Positions 16,439-30,586 of a DNA stretch of 64,000 nucleotides are shown in pieces. The stretch covers positions 1 to 64,000 of the forward strand of contig NZ_BPQE01000004.1 of the NCBI RefSeq assembly GCF_022179085.1. Direction: 5' to 3'. Both the position numbers and the translations under genes were made by a program. Positions within the stretch are counted from its first letter, which is position 1, and the number at the start of each line of letters is the position of its first letter. The notes below the pieces were generated by a model. That model was not told the DNA's origin. It saw only the letters and a program-made list of their open reading frames with translations, and searched no databases. The stretch is from Methylobacterium aerolatum. Its GTDB lineage: Bacteria; Pseudomonadota; Alphaproteobacteria; Rhizobiales; Beijerinckiaceae.

Positions 16439-17074
16439 TCAGCGCCCCTTCGGCGGCGCCTTGGCGAGGGCCGCCTCGATCCGCGCGGCGGCGGCGGCCG
16501 AGTAGCCCTGCCCTTCGAGCCCCTGCCCGGCCAGGGCGACGCCCACGAGGCTGCGGCGTTCCCTGCCCGGCTGAAGGGTCGCCTTCAGGGCGTGGGCGCC
16601 CCGGTGGCTCGCATGGGTCACCGCGATGGCCAGCGCGTCGGCGGCGTCGGCCACGCGGAACTCCGCCTTCGGCAGCAGGAAGCGCACCATGGCCTGGATC
16701 TGCGCCTTCTCCGCATGACCCGACCCCGCCACGGTCTTCTTGATGAGGTTGGCCGCGTATTCGAACACCGGCACCTCCGCGAGCGCCGGCACGAGCAGGG
16801 CCACGGCGCGGGCATGGCCGAGCTTCAGCGTCGCCTGGGCGTCCTTGTTGACGAAGGTCTCCTCCACGGCGACCTCGTCCGGCTTCAGCGCCTCGCAGAT
16901 GCGGCCGAGGCCGTCGAACAGCTCCCGCAGCCTCAGGGCCAGGGGCAGGTCGCCGTTCGAGGTGACGATGCCGCAATCGTGGTAGGTCAGGGCGGTGCCC
17001 CGCGCGGTGATGAGCCCCCAGCCGGTGCGGCGGAGGCCGGGATCGATGCCGAGGATGCGGACGGGCTCGCTCAC
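16439..17074 (-). CDS. ruvC: Holliday junction endonuclease RuvC
   Basis: RuvC resolves Holliday junctions with RuvAB during recombination repair. The 211-residue protein shows the RNase H-like core with four acidic residues in place: Asp11 in ILGIDPGLRRTGWG, Glu71 in AVEETFVNKDAQ, and Asp143 and Asp146 in RVADAADALAIAVTHA. It is longer than the usual 170-185 residues; the extra C-terminal Ala-rich tail is common in alphaproteobacteria. Adjacent to tRNA-Tyr (opposite strand). ruvA and ruvB are not immediately upstream, since the next gene on this strand is ynfA, so the usual ruvCAB cluster is broken here. Confidence 0.96.
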   Translation of the reverse strand: MSEPVRILGIDPGLRRTGWGLITARGTALTYHDCGIVTSNGDLPLALRLRELFDGLGRICEALKPDEVAVEETFVNKDAQATLKLGHARAVALLVPALAEVPVFEYAANLIKKTVAGSGHAEKAQIQAMVRFLLPKAEFRVADAADALAIAVTHASHRGAHALKATLQPGRERRSLVGVALAGQGLEGQGYSAAAAARIEAALAKAPPKGR

Positions 17075-17174
17075 GAAATCCCTTCGACGGGGTGGGAGGG
17101 GGGCGTCCGACGGAAGGCCCCGCGCCGCCCCGGTCTAGCGCGGTCCGTCGCCCCCACCAAACCCGCCGCGCTCC

Positions 17175-17495
17175 CTATCGTCCCCGCCCCGCGAGGATGA
17201 TGGCGGCGCCGACGAGGCAGATCGCCCCGCCGAGCCAGTCCCGCCCGTCCGGGCGCTGGCCCTCCACCAGCCACAGCCACACGAGCGAGGCGCCGATATA
17301 GACGCCGCCATAGGCCGCGTAGGCGCGCCCGGCGGCCGGGCTGTCGATCAGCGTGAGAAGGGTGGCGAAGACCGCGAGGGAGGCGAGGCTGGGCAGGGCC
17401 CACCAGGGCGACCAGCCGAGGCGCAGCCAGCCCCACACCGCGAAGCACCCGGCGATTTCCGCCAGCGCCGCCGCCGGATAGATCAGGATCGCCAT
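17175..17495 (-). CDS. ynfA: UPF0060 membrane protein YnfA
   Basis: 106 residues with four membrane helices, matching the YnfA/UPF0060 family: [17 protein letters not shown] at the start, then [16 protein letters not shown] and the closing [18 protein letters not shown]. The family is related to small multidrug resistance transporters, but its substrate is not settled. It lies 100 bases upstream of ruvC on the same strand. Divergent from xerC. Confidence 0.93.
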   Translation of the reverse strand: MAILIYPAAALAEIAGCFAVWGWLRLGWSPWWALPSLASLAVFATLLTLIDSPAAGRAYAAYGGVYIGASLVWLWLVEGQRPDGRDWLGGAICLVGAAIILAGRGR

Positions 17496-17625
17496 CGGTC
17501 GGTTCCCTCCGTCCCCGTGTCCGGAATCAATCGCTCCCCGCCATAAGCGGAGCTTTAAGCCGATCCGGGTCTGATGGCCTCACCCGTTCGGTCGCCGCGG
17601 CCCGACGCGCCGTCAGGAGAGTGCC

Positions 17626-18609
17626 ATGACGTCCTCAGCCGATTCCGGCGGCGAGGCCACCGCCCTCGCGATGCCCGCCGACCACGCCCTCCGGGCGGTG
17701 ATCGCGGATTGGCTGCGCGCCCTGGCGCAGGAACGGCGCATGGCCGCCAACACGGTGGAGGCGTATTCCCGGGATTTGCGCCAGTTCCTCGTCCACCTCG
17801 CCGGGCGCCGGGGGACGCCCACGCTGCCCATGCTCACCGGCCTCTCCGTGCGGGACCTCCGGGCCTTCATGGCGAGCCGCCGGGCGGAGGAGGTCTCCGG
17901 CCGCTCGCTCATGCGGATGCTCGCGGGCCTGCGCTCCTTCGGGCGCCATCTGGAGCGGGAGGGGCACGGCACGGTCTCGGCCCTCTCCGCCGTGCGCTCG
18001 CCGAAGGTGCCCCGCCGCCTGCCTCGCCCGCTGCCGGTGACGGCCGCCGTCGCCCTAACCGACGCCGACACCCGGGCGGGCGAGGAGCGCGATCCGTGGA
18101 TCCTCGCCCGCGACGCCGCCGTGCTCGCCCTCCTCTACGGGGCGGGCCTGCGCATCTCCGAGGCGCTCGGCCTGAAGCGGATCGACGCGCCGGTGCCGGG
18201 GATCGATCAGGTCACGGTGCTCGGCAAGGGAGGCAAGGAGCGCATGGTGCCGATCCTGCCCGTCGTCGCGGAGGCCGTGGCCGCCTATCTCGCCGCCTGC
18301 CCCCTCCCCCTGCCGCCGGAGGGGCCGCTCTTCGTCGGCGCCCGGGGCGGGCCGCTCTCGCCGCGGATCATCCAGTACGCCGTGGCGCGGCTGCGCGGCT
18401 CGCTCGGCCTGCCCGACACGGCGACGCCCCACGCGCTCCGCCACTCCTTCGCGACGCATCTCCTCGCCCGCCAGGGGGAGCTGCGCGCGATCCAGGAACT
18501 GCTCGGCCACGCCTCGCTGTCCACGACGCAGATCTACACGCAGATCGATGCGGCCCGGCTGATGAGCGCCTACCAGGCGGCGCATCCACGGGCGGGGATC
18601 AGGGCATAG
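17626..18609 (+). CDS. xerC: Tyrosine recombinase XerC
   Basis: A 327-residue site-specific recombinase that, with XerD, resolves chromosome dimers at dif. The N-terminal SAM-like DNA-binding domain covers about 22-130 (NTVEAYSRDLRQFLVHL). The catalytic domain has all key residues: Arg176 (GAGLRISEAL), Lys201/204 (GKGGKERMVPI), His269 and Arg272 (HALRHSFATHLL), His295 (LLGHASLSTTQ) and nucleophile Tyr304 (IYTQ). AGGAGAG lies five bases before the ATG. Neighbours give no sign of an integrated element, so this is the housekeeping copy rather than an integrase. Confidence 0.94.
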   Translation: MTSSADSGGEATALAMPADHALRAVIADWLRALAQERRMAANTVEAYSRDLRQFLVHLAGRRGTPTLPMLTGLSVRDLRAFMASRRAEEVSGRSLMRMLAGLRSFGRHLEREGHGTVSALSAVRSPKVPRRLPRPLPVTAAVALTDADTRAGEERDPWILARDAAVLALLYGAGLRISEALGLKRIDAPVPGIDQVTVLGKGGKERMVPILPVVAEAVAAYLAACPLPLPPEGPLFVGARGGPLSPRIIQYAVARLRGSLGLPDTATPHALRHSFATHLLARQGELRAIQELLGHASLSTTQIYTQIDAARLMSAYQAAHPRAGIRA

Positions 18610-18616
18610 GCCGATT

Positions 18617-18714
18617 CCCCTCCCCCCTTGCGGGGAGGGGTTAGGGGCGGGGGTGGTTCAGGAGACACCGCCGCGCCTCGTCCGGCAGCACCTCCTCCCC
18701 ACGAGGGGGAGGAG
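18617..18714. repeat. Two hairpins between xerC and lpd
   Basis: CCCCTCCCC / GGGGAGGGG (18617-18640) and CTCCTCCCC / GGGGAGGAG (18692-18714, ACGAG loop) lie between the convergent xerC and lpd stops. They look like an interspersed GC-rich palindrome unit and may end transcription from both sides. Confidence 0.7.
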
Positions 18715-18732
18715 AGCAGGTCGCGTTTCCGC

Positions 18733-20133
18733 TCACACGTGGATGGCGCGCTTGCTCACCGCGAGCGCGGCTTCCTTCACCGCCTCGGTGAGGGTCGGGT
18801 GGGCGTGGCAGGTGCGGGCGATGTCCTCGGAGGAGGCGCCGAACTCCATCGCCACCGCCACCTCGGCGATCAGGTTGCCGGCGTCCGCGCCGACGATGTG
18901 GACGCCGAGCACCCGGTCGGTCTGCGCGTCGGCCAGCACCTTCACGAAGCCGTCCGTGGTGCCGTTCGCCTTGGCGCGGCCGTTCGCCGTGAAGGGGAAC
19001 TTGCCCGCGTTGTAGGCGATGCCGGCCTTCGTCAGCTCCTCCTCCGTGCGGCCCACCGAGGCCACCTCGGGGAAGGTGTAGACGACGTTCGGGATGACCT
19101 CGTAGTTCACGTGGCCCGATTGCCCGGCCAGGATCTCGGCCACCGCGACGCCCTCGTCCTCGGCCTTGTGGGCGAGCATCGGCCCGGCGATCACGTCGCC
19201 GATGGCGTAGATGCCGGTGACGTTCGTGGCGAAGTGCGAATCGACCAGGATGCGGCCCTTGTCGTCCTTCTGGACGCCGGCGTTCTCAAGGCCCAGCCCC
19301 TCCGTGTAGGGCACGCGGCCGATGCAGACGAGCACGACGTCGGCCTGCAACGCCTGCGCCTCGCCGCCGGCGGCCGGCTCCACGGTGACGCTCGCGCCCT
19401 TCTTGCCGACCTCGACGCCGGTGACCTTCGTGGAGAGCTTGAACTCCATCCCCTGCTTGCCGAGGATGCGCTGGAACTGCTTGCCGACCTCGCCGTCCAT
19501 GCCCGGCAGGATCCGGTCGAGATACTCGACCACCGTCACCTCGGCGCCGAGGCGGCGCCAGACGGAGCCCAACTCCAGGCCGATCACGCCCGCGCCGATG
19601 ACGAGGAGCTTCTTCGGCACCCGGTCGAGCTCCAGCGCCCCGGTGGAGGAGACGACGACCTTCTCGTCCACCGTGATGCCCGGCAGGTTCGCCACGTCCG
19701 AGCCGGTGGCGATGACGATGGCCTTCGTCTCCAGCATGTGGTTGCCGCCGTCCTCCGACAGCACCTCGACCCGGCCCGCCCCGGCGATCCGGCCGGTGCC
19801 GTGGAAGGTCTCGACCTTGTTCTTCTTCAGCAGGAACTCGACGCCCTTGGTGTTGCCCGCCACGCCCTCGGACTTGAAGCTCATCATCTTCTTCAGGTCG
19901 AGCTTCGGCGTGCCGACGTCGATGCCGAGGTCGGCGAAGTGCTTGTTCGCCTCCTCGAAGGCCTCGGAGGCGTGCAGCAGGGCCTTCGAGGGGATGCAGC
20001 CGACGTTGAGGCAGGTGCCGCCATGGGTCGCCCGCTTCTCGACCACGGCGGTGCGCAGGCCGAGCTGCGCCGCGCGGATCGCGCAGACATAGCCGCCGGG
20101 GCCGGTGCCGATGACGACGAGATCGTAGGACAT
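18733..20133 (-). CDS. lpd: Dihydrolipoyl dehydrogenase (E3)
   Basis: FAD enzyme that reoxidises lipoyl groups of 2-oxo acid dehydrogenase complexes. 466 residues: FAD-binding GTGPGG at 9-14, redox disulfide Cys41/Cys46 in [16 protein letters not shown]-binding [13 protein letters not shown] in the middle, and the His445-Glu450 pair (HPTLTE) in the dimer interface. It is the last gene of the minus-strand TCA block after sucA, odhB and an SDR, so it most likely serves the 2-oxoglutarate dehydrogenase complex. AAGGA precedes the ATG by about eight bases. Confidence 0.97.
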   Translation of the reverse strand: MSYDLVVIGTGPGGYVCAIRAAQLGLRTAVVEKRATHGGTCLNVGCIPSKALLHASEAFEEANKHFADLGIDVGTPKLDLKKMMSFKSEGVAGNTKGVEFLLKKNKVETFHGTGRIAGAGRVEVLSEDGGNHMLETKAIVIATGSDVANLPGITVDEKVVVSSTGALELDRVPKKLLVIGAGVIGLELGSVWRRLGAEVTVVEYLDRILPGMDGEVGKQFQRILGKQGMEFKLSTKVTGVEVGKKGASVTVEPAAGGEAQALQADVVLVCIGRVPYTEGLGLENAGVQKDDKGRILVDSHFATNVTGIYAIGDVIAGPMLAHKAEDEGVAVAEILAGQSGHVNYEVIPNVVYTFPEVASVGRTEEELTKAGIAYNAGKFPFTANGRAKANGTTDGFVKVLADAQTDRVLGVHIVGADAGNLIAEVAVAMEFGASSEDIARTCHAHPTLTEAVKEAALAVSKRAIHV

Positions 20134-20197
20134 GTCGGTTCGTTTCCTTCGGTCCGGCCGCGCGGCCGGTGCTGTGTGCGCGAACGGGTGGCGGCGG

Positions 20198-20953
20198 TCA
20201 GCGACCGCCGGAGACGAGGAGGTTGGCCCCCGTCATGTAGGCGGCCTCGTCGGAGAGCAGCCACACGATCGGCGCGGCCACCTCCTCGGCCGTGCCGGCC
20301 CGGCCCATGGGCTGATCCGGCCCGAGGCGCGCGACCCGGTCCGGCTGCCCGCCGCTGGCGTGGATCTCCGTATCGATGATCCCCGGTGACACGGCGTTGA
20401 CACGGATGCCCTCGGCTGCGACCTCGCGGGCGAGGCCGGTGGTGAAGGTGTCGATGGCGCCCTTGGAGGCGGCGTAGTCCACGTACTGGCCGGGGCCGCC
20501 GAGGCGGGCCGCGACGGAGGACAGGTTGACGATGCCGCCGCCCTGCCCGCCGTGCTTGGTGGACATCCGCCGCACCGCCTCGCGGGCGCAGAGGAAGCTG
20601 CCGACGACGTTCGTCGTCATCATCCGCGTGAGCCGTTCGGCGCTCATGTCGGAGACGCGGGCGGCGACATCGACCACGCCGGCGTTGTTGATCAGCGCCG
20701 TGACGGGCCCGAGCCGGTCGGCGGCCTCGAACAGGGCGAGCACGTCGGCCTCGACGCCGACGTCGCCCTTCACGGCCACGGCTTTTCCGCCCTTGGCGAT
20801 GATGGCCTCCACCACCGCCTGCGCCGCCGCCGCATCGGCAACGTAGCTCAGGCAGACGGCGTAGCCGCGCTCCGCCAGCAGCAGGCAGACCGCCCGGCCG
20901 ATGCCGCGGCCGCCGCCGGTGACGACGGCGACGGGGGTGGTTGTTCCGCTCAC
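20198..20953 (-). CDS. SDR-family oxidoreductase in the TCA block
   Basis: A 251-residue classical [13 protein letters not shown] near residue 11, NNAG as INNAGVVD near 90, catalytic Ser (NLSSVAA) and the YAASK pair. It ends in [12 protein letters not shown], as in FabG/glucose-dehydrogenase-like SDRs. I start at GTG 20953 because AAGGAG lies eight bases before it; the longer frame to 21049 reads through a REP repeat. It sits between odhB and lpd in the same direction. That position is seen in relatives, but no role in the TCA cycle is known. Substrate unknown. Confidence 0.85.
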   Translation of the reverse strand: MSGTTTPVAVVTGGGRGIGRAVCLLLAERGYAVCLSYVADAAAAQAVVEAIIAKGGKAVAVKGDVGVEADVLALFEAADRLGPVTALINNAGVVDVAARVSDMSAERLTRMMTTNVVGSFLCAREAVRRMSTKHGGQGGGIVNLSSVAARLGGPGQYVDYAASKGAIDTFTTGLAREVAAEGIRVNAVSPGIIDTEIHASGGQPDRVARLGPDQPMGRAGTAEEVAAPIVWLLSDEAAYMTGANLLVSGGR

Positions 20954-21000
20954 GTCTCCGCTCCTTGGTTGCCGGGTCGCTCCGCGTTTCGCCCTGCCTC

Positions 21001-21092
21001 CGTCATTGCGGGCGGACGCGAAGCCGTCCTGCAGCGCCCCATTCGGCACGGCCCCGCGCCCCTGGATTGCTTCGCGATGCTCGCAATGACGG
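21001..21092. repeat. REP-like palindromic repeat, family A
   Basis: CGTCATTGCGGGCGGACGCG...CTGGATTGCTTCGCGATGCTCGCAATGACG, between odhB and the SDR gene. The left arm is degraded (AAGCCGTCCTG instead of AAGCAATCCAG). Confidence 0.85.
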
Positions 21093-21109
21093 GGAGGTCT
21101 TCAAACGCC

Positions 21110-22411
21110 TTACAGATCCAGAACGAGCCGCGCCGGATCCTCCAGCGCCTCCTTCACCCGCACGAGGAAGGTCACCGCCTCCTTCCCGTCCACGATCCGG
21201 TGATCGTAGGACAGGGCGAGGTACATCATCGGCCGCGCCTCGATCTTGCCGTTGCGGACCACCGGGCGCTCCTCGATCCGGTGCATCCCGAGGATGCCGG
21301 ACTGGGGCGCGTTGAGGATCGGCGTCGACATCAGCGAGCCGTAGATGCCGCCGTTGGTGATGGTGAAGGTGCCGCCCTGCATCTCCTCGATGGAGAGCTT
21401 GCCGTCGCGGGCTTTCTTGCCGAACCCGGCGATCTTCTTCTCGATCCCGGCGATGGACAGGTCGTCGGCGTCGCGGACCACCGGCACGACGAGGCCCTTG
21501 TCGGTCCCGACGGCGATGCCGATGTGGTAGTAGTTCTTGTAGACGAGGTCCTGCCCGTCGATCTCGGCGTTCACCGCCGGCACGTCCTTGAGGGCGCCGA
21601 TCACCGCCTTGGTGAAGAAGCCCATGAAGCCGAGCTTCGTGCCGTGCTTCTTCTCGAAGATGTCCTTGTACTGGCTGCGCATCGCCATCACGGCGGACAT
21701 ATCGACGTCGTTGAACGTCGTCAGCATCGCCGCCGTGTCCTGCGCGTCCTTGAGGCGGCGCGCGATGGTCTGGCGGAGCTTCGTCATGCGGACGCGCTCC
21801 TCGCGGGAGGCGTCGTCGGGCGCCGAGGGCGCGCGCGGCAGGGTCGGACGGGCTTCCTTCGCCGGGGCCGACGAGGGGCCCTTGGCGATGGCGCCGAGCA
21901 TGTCGCCCTTGGTGACGCGGCCGTCCTTGCCGGAGCCGTTCACGCCCGACGGATCGACGCCGGATTCGCGGGCGAGCTTGGCCACCGCCGGGCCGTTATC
22001 GCCCACCGGACGGGTCTGGGCCGGAGCGCCCTCCCCGTGGTTGCCGTAGCCGGCGTTGCCCTCGGGCGCCTTGCCGGCGGCCGCCTTCGGAGCCTCGCTG
22101 CGGCTCTCGGCCTTGGTCTCGGCGGCCTGCTTCGGCGCCTCCTTTGCGGCGGGCTTCTTGGCGCCCGCGCCCGAACCCTCGACGATCGAGCCGAGGATGG
22201 CGCCGGGCTCCACGGTCTCGCCGTCCTTGACGAGGATCTCGCCGAGTTCGCCCGCCGCCGGGGCGTTGACCTCCAGCGTGACCTTGTCGGTCTCGAGTTC
22301 CACCAAGGGCTCGTCGGCGGCCACCGTGTCGCCGGGCTTCTTGAACCAGCGGCCGATCGTGGCCTCGCTCACGGATTCCCCGAGCGTCGGGACGAGGATG
22401 TCGGTTGCCAT
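21110..22411 (-). CDS. sucB: 2-oxoglutarate dehydrogenase E2, dihydrolipoyl succinyltransferase
   Basis: Core of the 2-oxoglutarate dehydrogenase complex; transfers succinyl groups to CoA. The 433 residues comprise one lipoyl domain (Lys43 in [11 protein letters not shown]), an Ala/Pro/Lys-rich linker, a peripheral subunit-binding domain ([21 protein letters not shown] region, about 145-185) and a catalytic acyltransferase domain from about 205, with the active-site His in [10 protein letters not shown] near 405. Directly downstream of sucA (89 bases, containing a 9-bp hairpin). Downstream genes are an SDR and lpd. The start at 22411 has only a weak ribosome-binding site. Confidence 0.97.
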   Translation of the reverse strand: MATDILVPTLGESVSEATIGRWFKKPGDTVAADEPLVELETDKVTLEVNAPAAGELGEILVKDGETVEPGAILGSIVEGSGAGAKKPAAKEAPKQAAETKAESRSEAPKAAAGKAPEGNAGYGNHGEGAPAQTRPVGDNGPAVAKLARESGVDPSGVNGSGKDGRVTKGDMLGAIAKGPSSAPAKEARPTLPRAPSAPDDASREERVRMTKLRQTIARRLKDAQDTAAMLTTFNDVDMSAVMAMRSQYKDIFEKKHGTKLGFMGFFTKAVIGALKDVPAVNAEIDGQDLVYKNYYHIGIAVGTDKGLVVPVVRDADDLSIAGIEKKIAGFGKKARDGKLSIEEMQGGTFTITNGGIYGSLMSTPILNAPQSGILGMHRIEERPVVRNGKIEARPMMYLALSYDHRIVDGKEAVTFLVRVKEALEDPARLVLDL

Positions 22412-22460
22412 GGTCTCGCTCTGTCAGGTCGGCGGGTCCACGGGGGACCCAGGAACGATG

Positions 22461-22485
22461 CGGCGACCGCGAGGGGCGGTCGCCG
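22461..22485 (-). promoter_or_regulatory. Hairpin between sucA and sucB
   Basis: CGGCGACCG / CGGTCGCCG, a 9-bp stem with a seven-base loop in the 89-base spacer. With no T-run, it is more likely an RNA processing or stability element than a terminator. Confidence 0.5.
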
Positions 22486-22500
22486 GAGATACGGAAGAGG

Positions 22501-25503
<3,003 letters not shown>

Positions 25504-25583
25504 GGTGCGTCCATCCTGTCGCTCGCGGCGGGGCCCGGGGCCACCCGCCCTGCGGCACCGGTCGGGACCGGTGTCAGAAAGCG

Positions 25584-25609
25584 GCGAGGGGCGCGCTCGC
25601 GCCCCTCGC
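25584..25609 (-). promoter_or_regulatory. Strong hairpin between sucD and sucA
   Basis: GCGAGGGGCGCG / CGCGCCCCTCGC, a perfect 12-bp stem with a two-base loop. On the coding (minus) strand it is followed by CGCTTTCTG, a weak T-run. It may partly terminate the mdh-sucCD transcript before sucAB or protect an upstream 3' end. Confidence 0.6.
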
Positions 25610-25651
25610 CCGGTTCGTCGTTCCGGGCGGCCCAGTCGCCGCCGGGGCCGG

Positions 25652-26536
25652 TCAGCCCTTCAGCACCTCGACCAGGGTCGAGCCGAGGCGGGCCGGCGAC
25701 GGGGAGACGCGGATGCCCGCCGCCTCCATCGCCGCGATCTTGTCCTCGGCGCCGCCCTTGCCGCCCGAGATGATGGCGCCGGCATGGCCCATGCGGCGGC
25801 CGGGGGGCGCCGTGCGGCCGGCGATGAAGCCGACCATCGGCTTCTTGCGGCCGCGCTTGGCCTCGTCCTTGAGGAACTGCGCCGCCTCTTCCTCGGCGGA
25901 GCCGCCGATTTCGCCGATCATGACGATCGACTCGGTCTTGTCGTCGGCCAGGAACAGCTCCAGCACGTCGATGAACTCGGTGCCCTTCACCGGGTCGCCG
26001 CCGATGCCCACCGCCGTCGTCTGGCCGAGGCCCGCCGAGGAGGTCTGGAACACCGCCTCGTAGGTCAACGTGCCGGAGCGCGAGACGATGCCGACCGAAC
26101 CGCGCCGGAAGATGTTGGCCGGCATGATGCCGATCTTCGACTCGCCCGCGGTCACGATGCCGGGGCAGTTCGGGCCGACGAGGCGGGACTTGGAGCCCTC
26201 CAGGGCGCGCTTGACGCGCACCATGTCGAGGACCGGGATGCCCTCCGTGATGCAGACGATCAGCGGGATCTCGGCTGCGATGGCCTCGCAGATCGCGTCC
26301 GCCGCGCCGGGCGGCGGCACGTAGACGACGGAGGCGTCGGCGCCCGTCGCCTCGCGCGCCTCCAGCACGGTGTCGAACACCGGCAGGCCGAGATGCGTGG
26401 AACCGCCCTTCCCGGGCGAGGTGCCGCCGACCATCTTGGTCCCGTAGGCGATGGCCTGCTCGGAGTGGAAGGTCCCGTTCTTGCCGGTGAAGCCCTGGCA
26501 GATGACCTTGGTGTTGGCGTCGATCATGATGGACAT
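25652..26536 (-). CDS. sucD: Succinyl-CoA ligase (ADP-forming) alpha subunit
   Basis: Alpha subunit of succinyl-CoA synthetase, which makes ATP and succinate from succinyl-CoA. 294 residues: the CoA-binding Rossmann domain starts [20 protein letters not shown], a PPPGAADAI(C/Y) segment lies near 95, and the phospho-histidine is in [20 protein letters not shown] near 247. The start at 26536 directly abuts the TAA of the upstream AT-rich gene; ATG 26527 (MIDANTK) is an alternative that would match the family N-terminus better. GGAG lies eleven bases before ATG 26536. Normally this gene follows sucC directly; here the inserted gene separates them. Confidence 0.97.
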   Translation of the reverse strand: MSIMIDANTKVICQGFTGKNGTFHSEQAIAYGTKMVGGTSPGKGGSTHLGLPVFDTVLEAREATGADASVVYVPPPGAADAICEAIAAEIPLIVCITEGIPVLDMVRVKRALEGSKSRLVGPNCPGIVTAGESKIGIMPANIFRRGSVGIVSRSGTLTYEAVFQTSSAGLGQTTAVGIGGDPVKGTEFIDVLELFLADDKTESIVMIGEIGGSAEEEAAQFLKDEAKRGRKKPMVGFIAGRTAPPGRRMGHAGAIISGGKGGAEDKIAAMEAAGIRVSPSPARLGSTLVEVLKG

Positions 26537-26926
26537 TTAGGCCTGCGCTCCAGAGTTGGCGCCGTTCACGCCATTCAAGCGACGTATGATTTTTGTGCCG
26601 ACTATTTGAACTATAATTGTGCTAACAATAGCGGATGGGATTACCGCCATATTTCCGAAGAACAGAGGTCTAATGTTTGCATCATTATCGTATATTGTAT
26701 CGCCCACAATGACCGGTTCCACGTTCATCGCGATTGTGCATTCGATGCCAATCGAGACGGGAAGCAGAGCAATAAGTGCCTTTGCCACGCGTCCCGTGAT
26801 CATGCCCGCACTGGGACCGAAAAACCGATCTGTACCCCATATGGCCAGAAGCGACGGGATGGTCAGAATGACTGTACAGATCAGTATAGGTAGTGCGAAC
26901 ATCGAAAACACCGCAATGATCCTCAA
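26537..26926 (-). CDS. AT-rich hypothetical membrane protein inserted between sucC and sucD
   Basis: 129 residues read from TTG 26926, whose TTGA overlaps the sucC stop; its own TAA touches the sucD start. Three hydrophobic segments are visible: [37 protein letters not shown] and [19 protein letters not shown] polar loop ([18 protein letters not shown]) lies between the second and third. No known family is recognised. Composition is foreign: by hand count, the blocks 26581-26640 and 26641-26700 are about 38% and 35% G+C in a window that is otherwise near 70%. Exact fitting to both neighbouring coding sequences suggests it is translated with the operon. It may be a recently acquired gene or a relic. 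Function is unknown. Confidence 0.65.
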   Translation of the reverse strand: MRIIAVFSMFALPILICTVILTIPSLLAIWGTDRFFGPSAGMITGRVAKALIALLPVSIGIECTIAMNVEPVIVGDTIYDNDANIRPLFFGNMAVIPSAIVSTIIVQIVGTKIIRRLNGVNGANSGAQA

Positions 26927-28116
26927 CCCTTCACAGCGGCGACAATCTTCTGCGCGGCGTCATCCAGGTCGTCGGCCGGGATCACGTTGAGGCCGGAGGC
27001 GCGGATGATCTCCTTGCCCTGCTCGACGTTGGTGCCTTCGAGGCGCACCACCAGCGGAACCTGCAGGCCCACTGCCTTCACCGCCGCGATCACGCCGTTG
27101 GCGATCACGTCGCACTTCATGATCCCGCCGAAGATGTTGACGAGGATACCCTTCACCTGCGGATCGGCGGTGATGATCTTGAACGCCGCCGTCACCTTCT
27201 CCTCGGAGGCGCCGCCGCCCACGTCGAGGAAGTTCGCCGGGCTCTCGCCGTAGAGCTTGATGATGTCGAGGGTGGCCATCGCCAGACCCGCGCCGTTGAC
27301 CATGCAGCCGATCGTGCCGTCGAGCGCGATGTAGGCGAGGTCGTACTTCGACGCCTCGATCTCCTTGGCGTCCTCCTCGGTCTCGTCGCGCAGGGCGACG
27401 ATGTCCGGGTGGCGGTAGAGGGCGTTCGAATCGAAGGAAATCTTGGCGTCGAGGCACTTGAGGTGGCCGTCGCCCGTCAGCACCAGCGGGTTGATCTCCA
27501 GCATGCTCATGTCCTTCGAGACGAAGGCCTTGTAGAGCTTCTCGGTGAGATCGGCGGCCTCCTTGGCCTGGGCGCCGGAGAGGCCGAGCGCCTTGGCCAC
27601 CGCGCGGCCGTGGTGGGGCATCACGCCGGTGGCCGGATCGACGGCGATGGTGTGGATCTTCTCGGGCGTGTCATGGGCGACCGCCTCGATGTCCATGCCG
27701 CCCTCGGTGGAGACCACGAAGGCGACGCCGCCGGTCTCGCGGTCCACCAGCATCGACAGGTAGAACTCGGCCGCAATCTGCGCGCCTTCCTCGATGTAGA
27801 GGCGGTTCACCTGCTTGCCGGCCGGGCCGGTCTGGATGGTGACGAGGGTCTGGCCGAGCATCTCGCCCGCGTACTGCTTCACCTCGTCGATCGACTTGGT
27901 GACCCGCACGCCGCCCTTGGCGCCTTCGGGGGCGCCGACGAAGGTGCCCTTGCCGCGACCGCCCGCATGGATCTGGCTCTTCACGACCCAGACCGGGCCG
28001 CCGAGTTCCTTGGCCGCGGCCTCGGCCTCGGAGGCGTTGAAGATCGCGACGCCGCGGGAGACGGGCAGGCCGAACTCCCGCAGGACCGCCTTGGCCTGGT
28101 ATTCGTGAATGTTCAT
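26923..28116 (-). CDS. sucC: Succinyl-CoA ligase (ADP-forming) beta subunit
   Basis: Beta subunit of succinyl-CoA synthetase. 397 residues starting [20 protein letters not shown], the family N-terminus, with AGAGG about six bases upstream. An earlier in-frame ATG (28161) lies in leader DNA. The ATP-grasp domain covers roughly 1-235, with [15 protein letters not shown] and [12 protein letters not shown]. The C-terminal CoA-ligase domain includes [25 protein letters not shown] and [14 protein letters not shown]. It follows mdh after 119 bases. Its last codons run into the TTGA overlap with the inserted AT-rich gene. Confidence 0.97.
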   Translation of the reverse strand: MNIHEYQAKAVLREFGLPVSRGVAIFNASEAEAAAKELGGPVWVVKSQIHAGGRGKGTFVGAPEGAKGGVRVTKSIDEVKQYAGEMLGQTLVTIQTGPAGKQVNRLYIEEGAQIAAEFYLSMLVDRETGGVAFVVSTEGGMDIEAVAHDTPEKIHTIAVDPATGVMPHHGRAVAKALGLSGAQAKEAADLTEKLYKAFVSKDMSMLEINPLVLTGDGHLKCLDAKISFDSNALYRHPDIVALRDETEEDAKEIEASKYDLAYIALDGTIGCMVNGAGLAMATLDIIKLYGESPANFLDVGGGASEEKVTAAFKIITADPQVKGILVNIFGGIMKCDVIANGVIAAVKAVGLQVPLVVRLEGTNVEQGKEIIRASGLNVIPADDLDDAAQKIVAAVKG

Positions 28117-28235
28117 CGGGGACCTCTTTCGGAGGGGCGAATTAGGAATGGCGAATGACAAACAGTTTTCGGGCAGAGCGAGGGAGGCGGTGCGCCCCCT
28201 CTTCGCGACACCCTATTCGCTGTTCGCCCGGCGGC

Positions 28236-29673
<1,438 letters not shown>

Positions 29674-30450
29674 TCAGAGCACGCCGGAGCGCAGCACCCG
29701 CTGGATGGCGTGGATGACCGCGCCGAACCGGGCCTCGATCAGGTCGTGGGGCACGTCGGCATCGTGCTGGATCGCGAGCGGATGCGTGAAGCGATAGCTC
29801 GCATCGAAGATGTAAGCGATCGCCCGCTCCCGGTCCCGGGCCGAGAAGATGCCGGAGGTGATTCCCTCCTCCACCACGCGCTCCACGAGGCTGCGCAGCC
29901 GCACCCGGTGGCGCCGGGCGATGGGGCGGGCGGCGACGGTGGCGTCGAGGTGGACGGAGAAGAGGTTGGGCTCGTTGGTCAGCGCGTCGCGCTGCAGGGC
30001 GGCGAGCGCCACAAGCAGGCGCTCGATCTTGTCGTCGGCCGGATCGGGGGCGTCGGCGATGCCCGCAAGACGGGTCTCCACGTCCCGCAGCCAGCGACCC
30101 GCCACCGCGTCCAGCAGGGCGTCCTTCGAGGGGAAATAGCGGTAGACGTTGGCGTGGGTCATGCCGGCTTCCGCGGCCACGGCCACGACGGTCACGCGCT
30201 TCGGCCCGAGCCGGGCGAGGTGCTCCGTGGCGATGCCGAGGAGGCGGATGTCGGCGGAGACCGGTGCGCGGGATTTGCCCGTGGCACCCGCCTCGGCGCC
30301 GTCGCGCGCGGACGCGCCGTCGAGTCCGGTCACGGTGGCCTTGAGATCGCCCTCGTCGTCCTTGGACGAGTCGACCCCCGGCCTGAGGAAAGGCAGCGGC
30401 AGGCGGGAAGAGGACAGGTGGTAGGGCGAGGCGGACCCCCATCGTTCCAT
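29674..30450 (-). CDS. TetR/AcrR-family transcriptional regulator
   Basis: 258 residues. The TetR helix-turn-helix is at about residues 70-115: a GPKRVTVVAVAAEAGMTHAN run followed by VYRYFPSKDALLDAVAG, the typical recognition helix and conserved Tyr-Phe. The preceding 65 residues are low-complexity and charged, so either this is a long disordered N-terminus or translation begins later (no in-frame ATG is visible before the HTH). The C-terminal ligand domain contains FSARDRERAIAYIFDASYRF. Ligand and targets are unknown. It is not adjacent to an obvious efflux pump; the TCA block lies downstream. Confidence 0.85.
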   Translation of the reverse strand: MERWGSASPYHLSSSRLPLPFLRPGVDSSKDDEGDLKATVTGLDGASARDGAEAGATGKSRAPVSADIRLLGIATEHLARLGPKRVTVVAVAAEAGMTHANVYRYFPSKDALLDAVAGRWLRDVETRLAGIADAPDPADDKIERLLVALAALQRDALTNEPNLFSVHLDATVAARPIARRHRVRLRSLVERVVEEGITSGIFSARDRERAIAYIFDASYRFTHPLAIQHDADVPHDLIEARFGAVIHAIQRVLRSGVL

Positions 30451-30586
30451 TTGAAGCGTCCCGTCGCTTCAGGTTGACGTCTTGGCTTCCCCCGGGAGCC
30501 GGCGCGGGAACGGCTTCGTGGCCGCTTTATGGTCGTATGTTCAGTTTGATTTGAGAACGCAACAAAATTCTCTCACCAACACCCCC
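30451..30586. other. Short AT-richer gap upstream of the TetR gene
   Basis: 136 bases with a run TCAGTTTGATTTGAGAACGCAACAAAATTC of lower G+C, likely the TetR promoter and operator region. No clear palindrome was found. Confidence 0.35.

Noticed and set aside
17626-18609. xerC as a phage or island integrase
   Set aside because: Housekeeping XerC-like length and motifs with ordinary neighbours, no attachment-site duplication at the nearby tRNA-Tyr.
20954-21049. 32-codon N-terminal extension of the SDR gene
   Set aside because: It reads through a REP repeat; GTG 20953 has an ideal AAGGAG.
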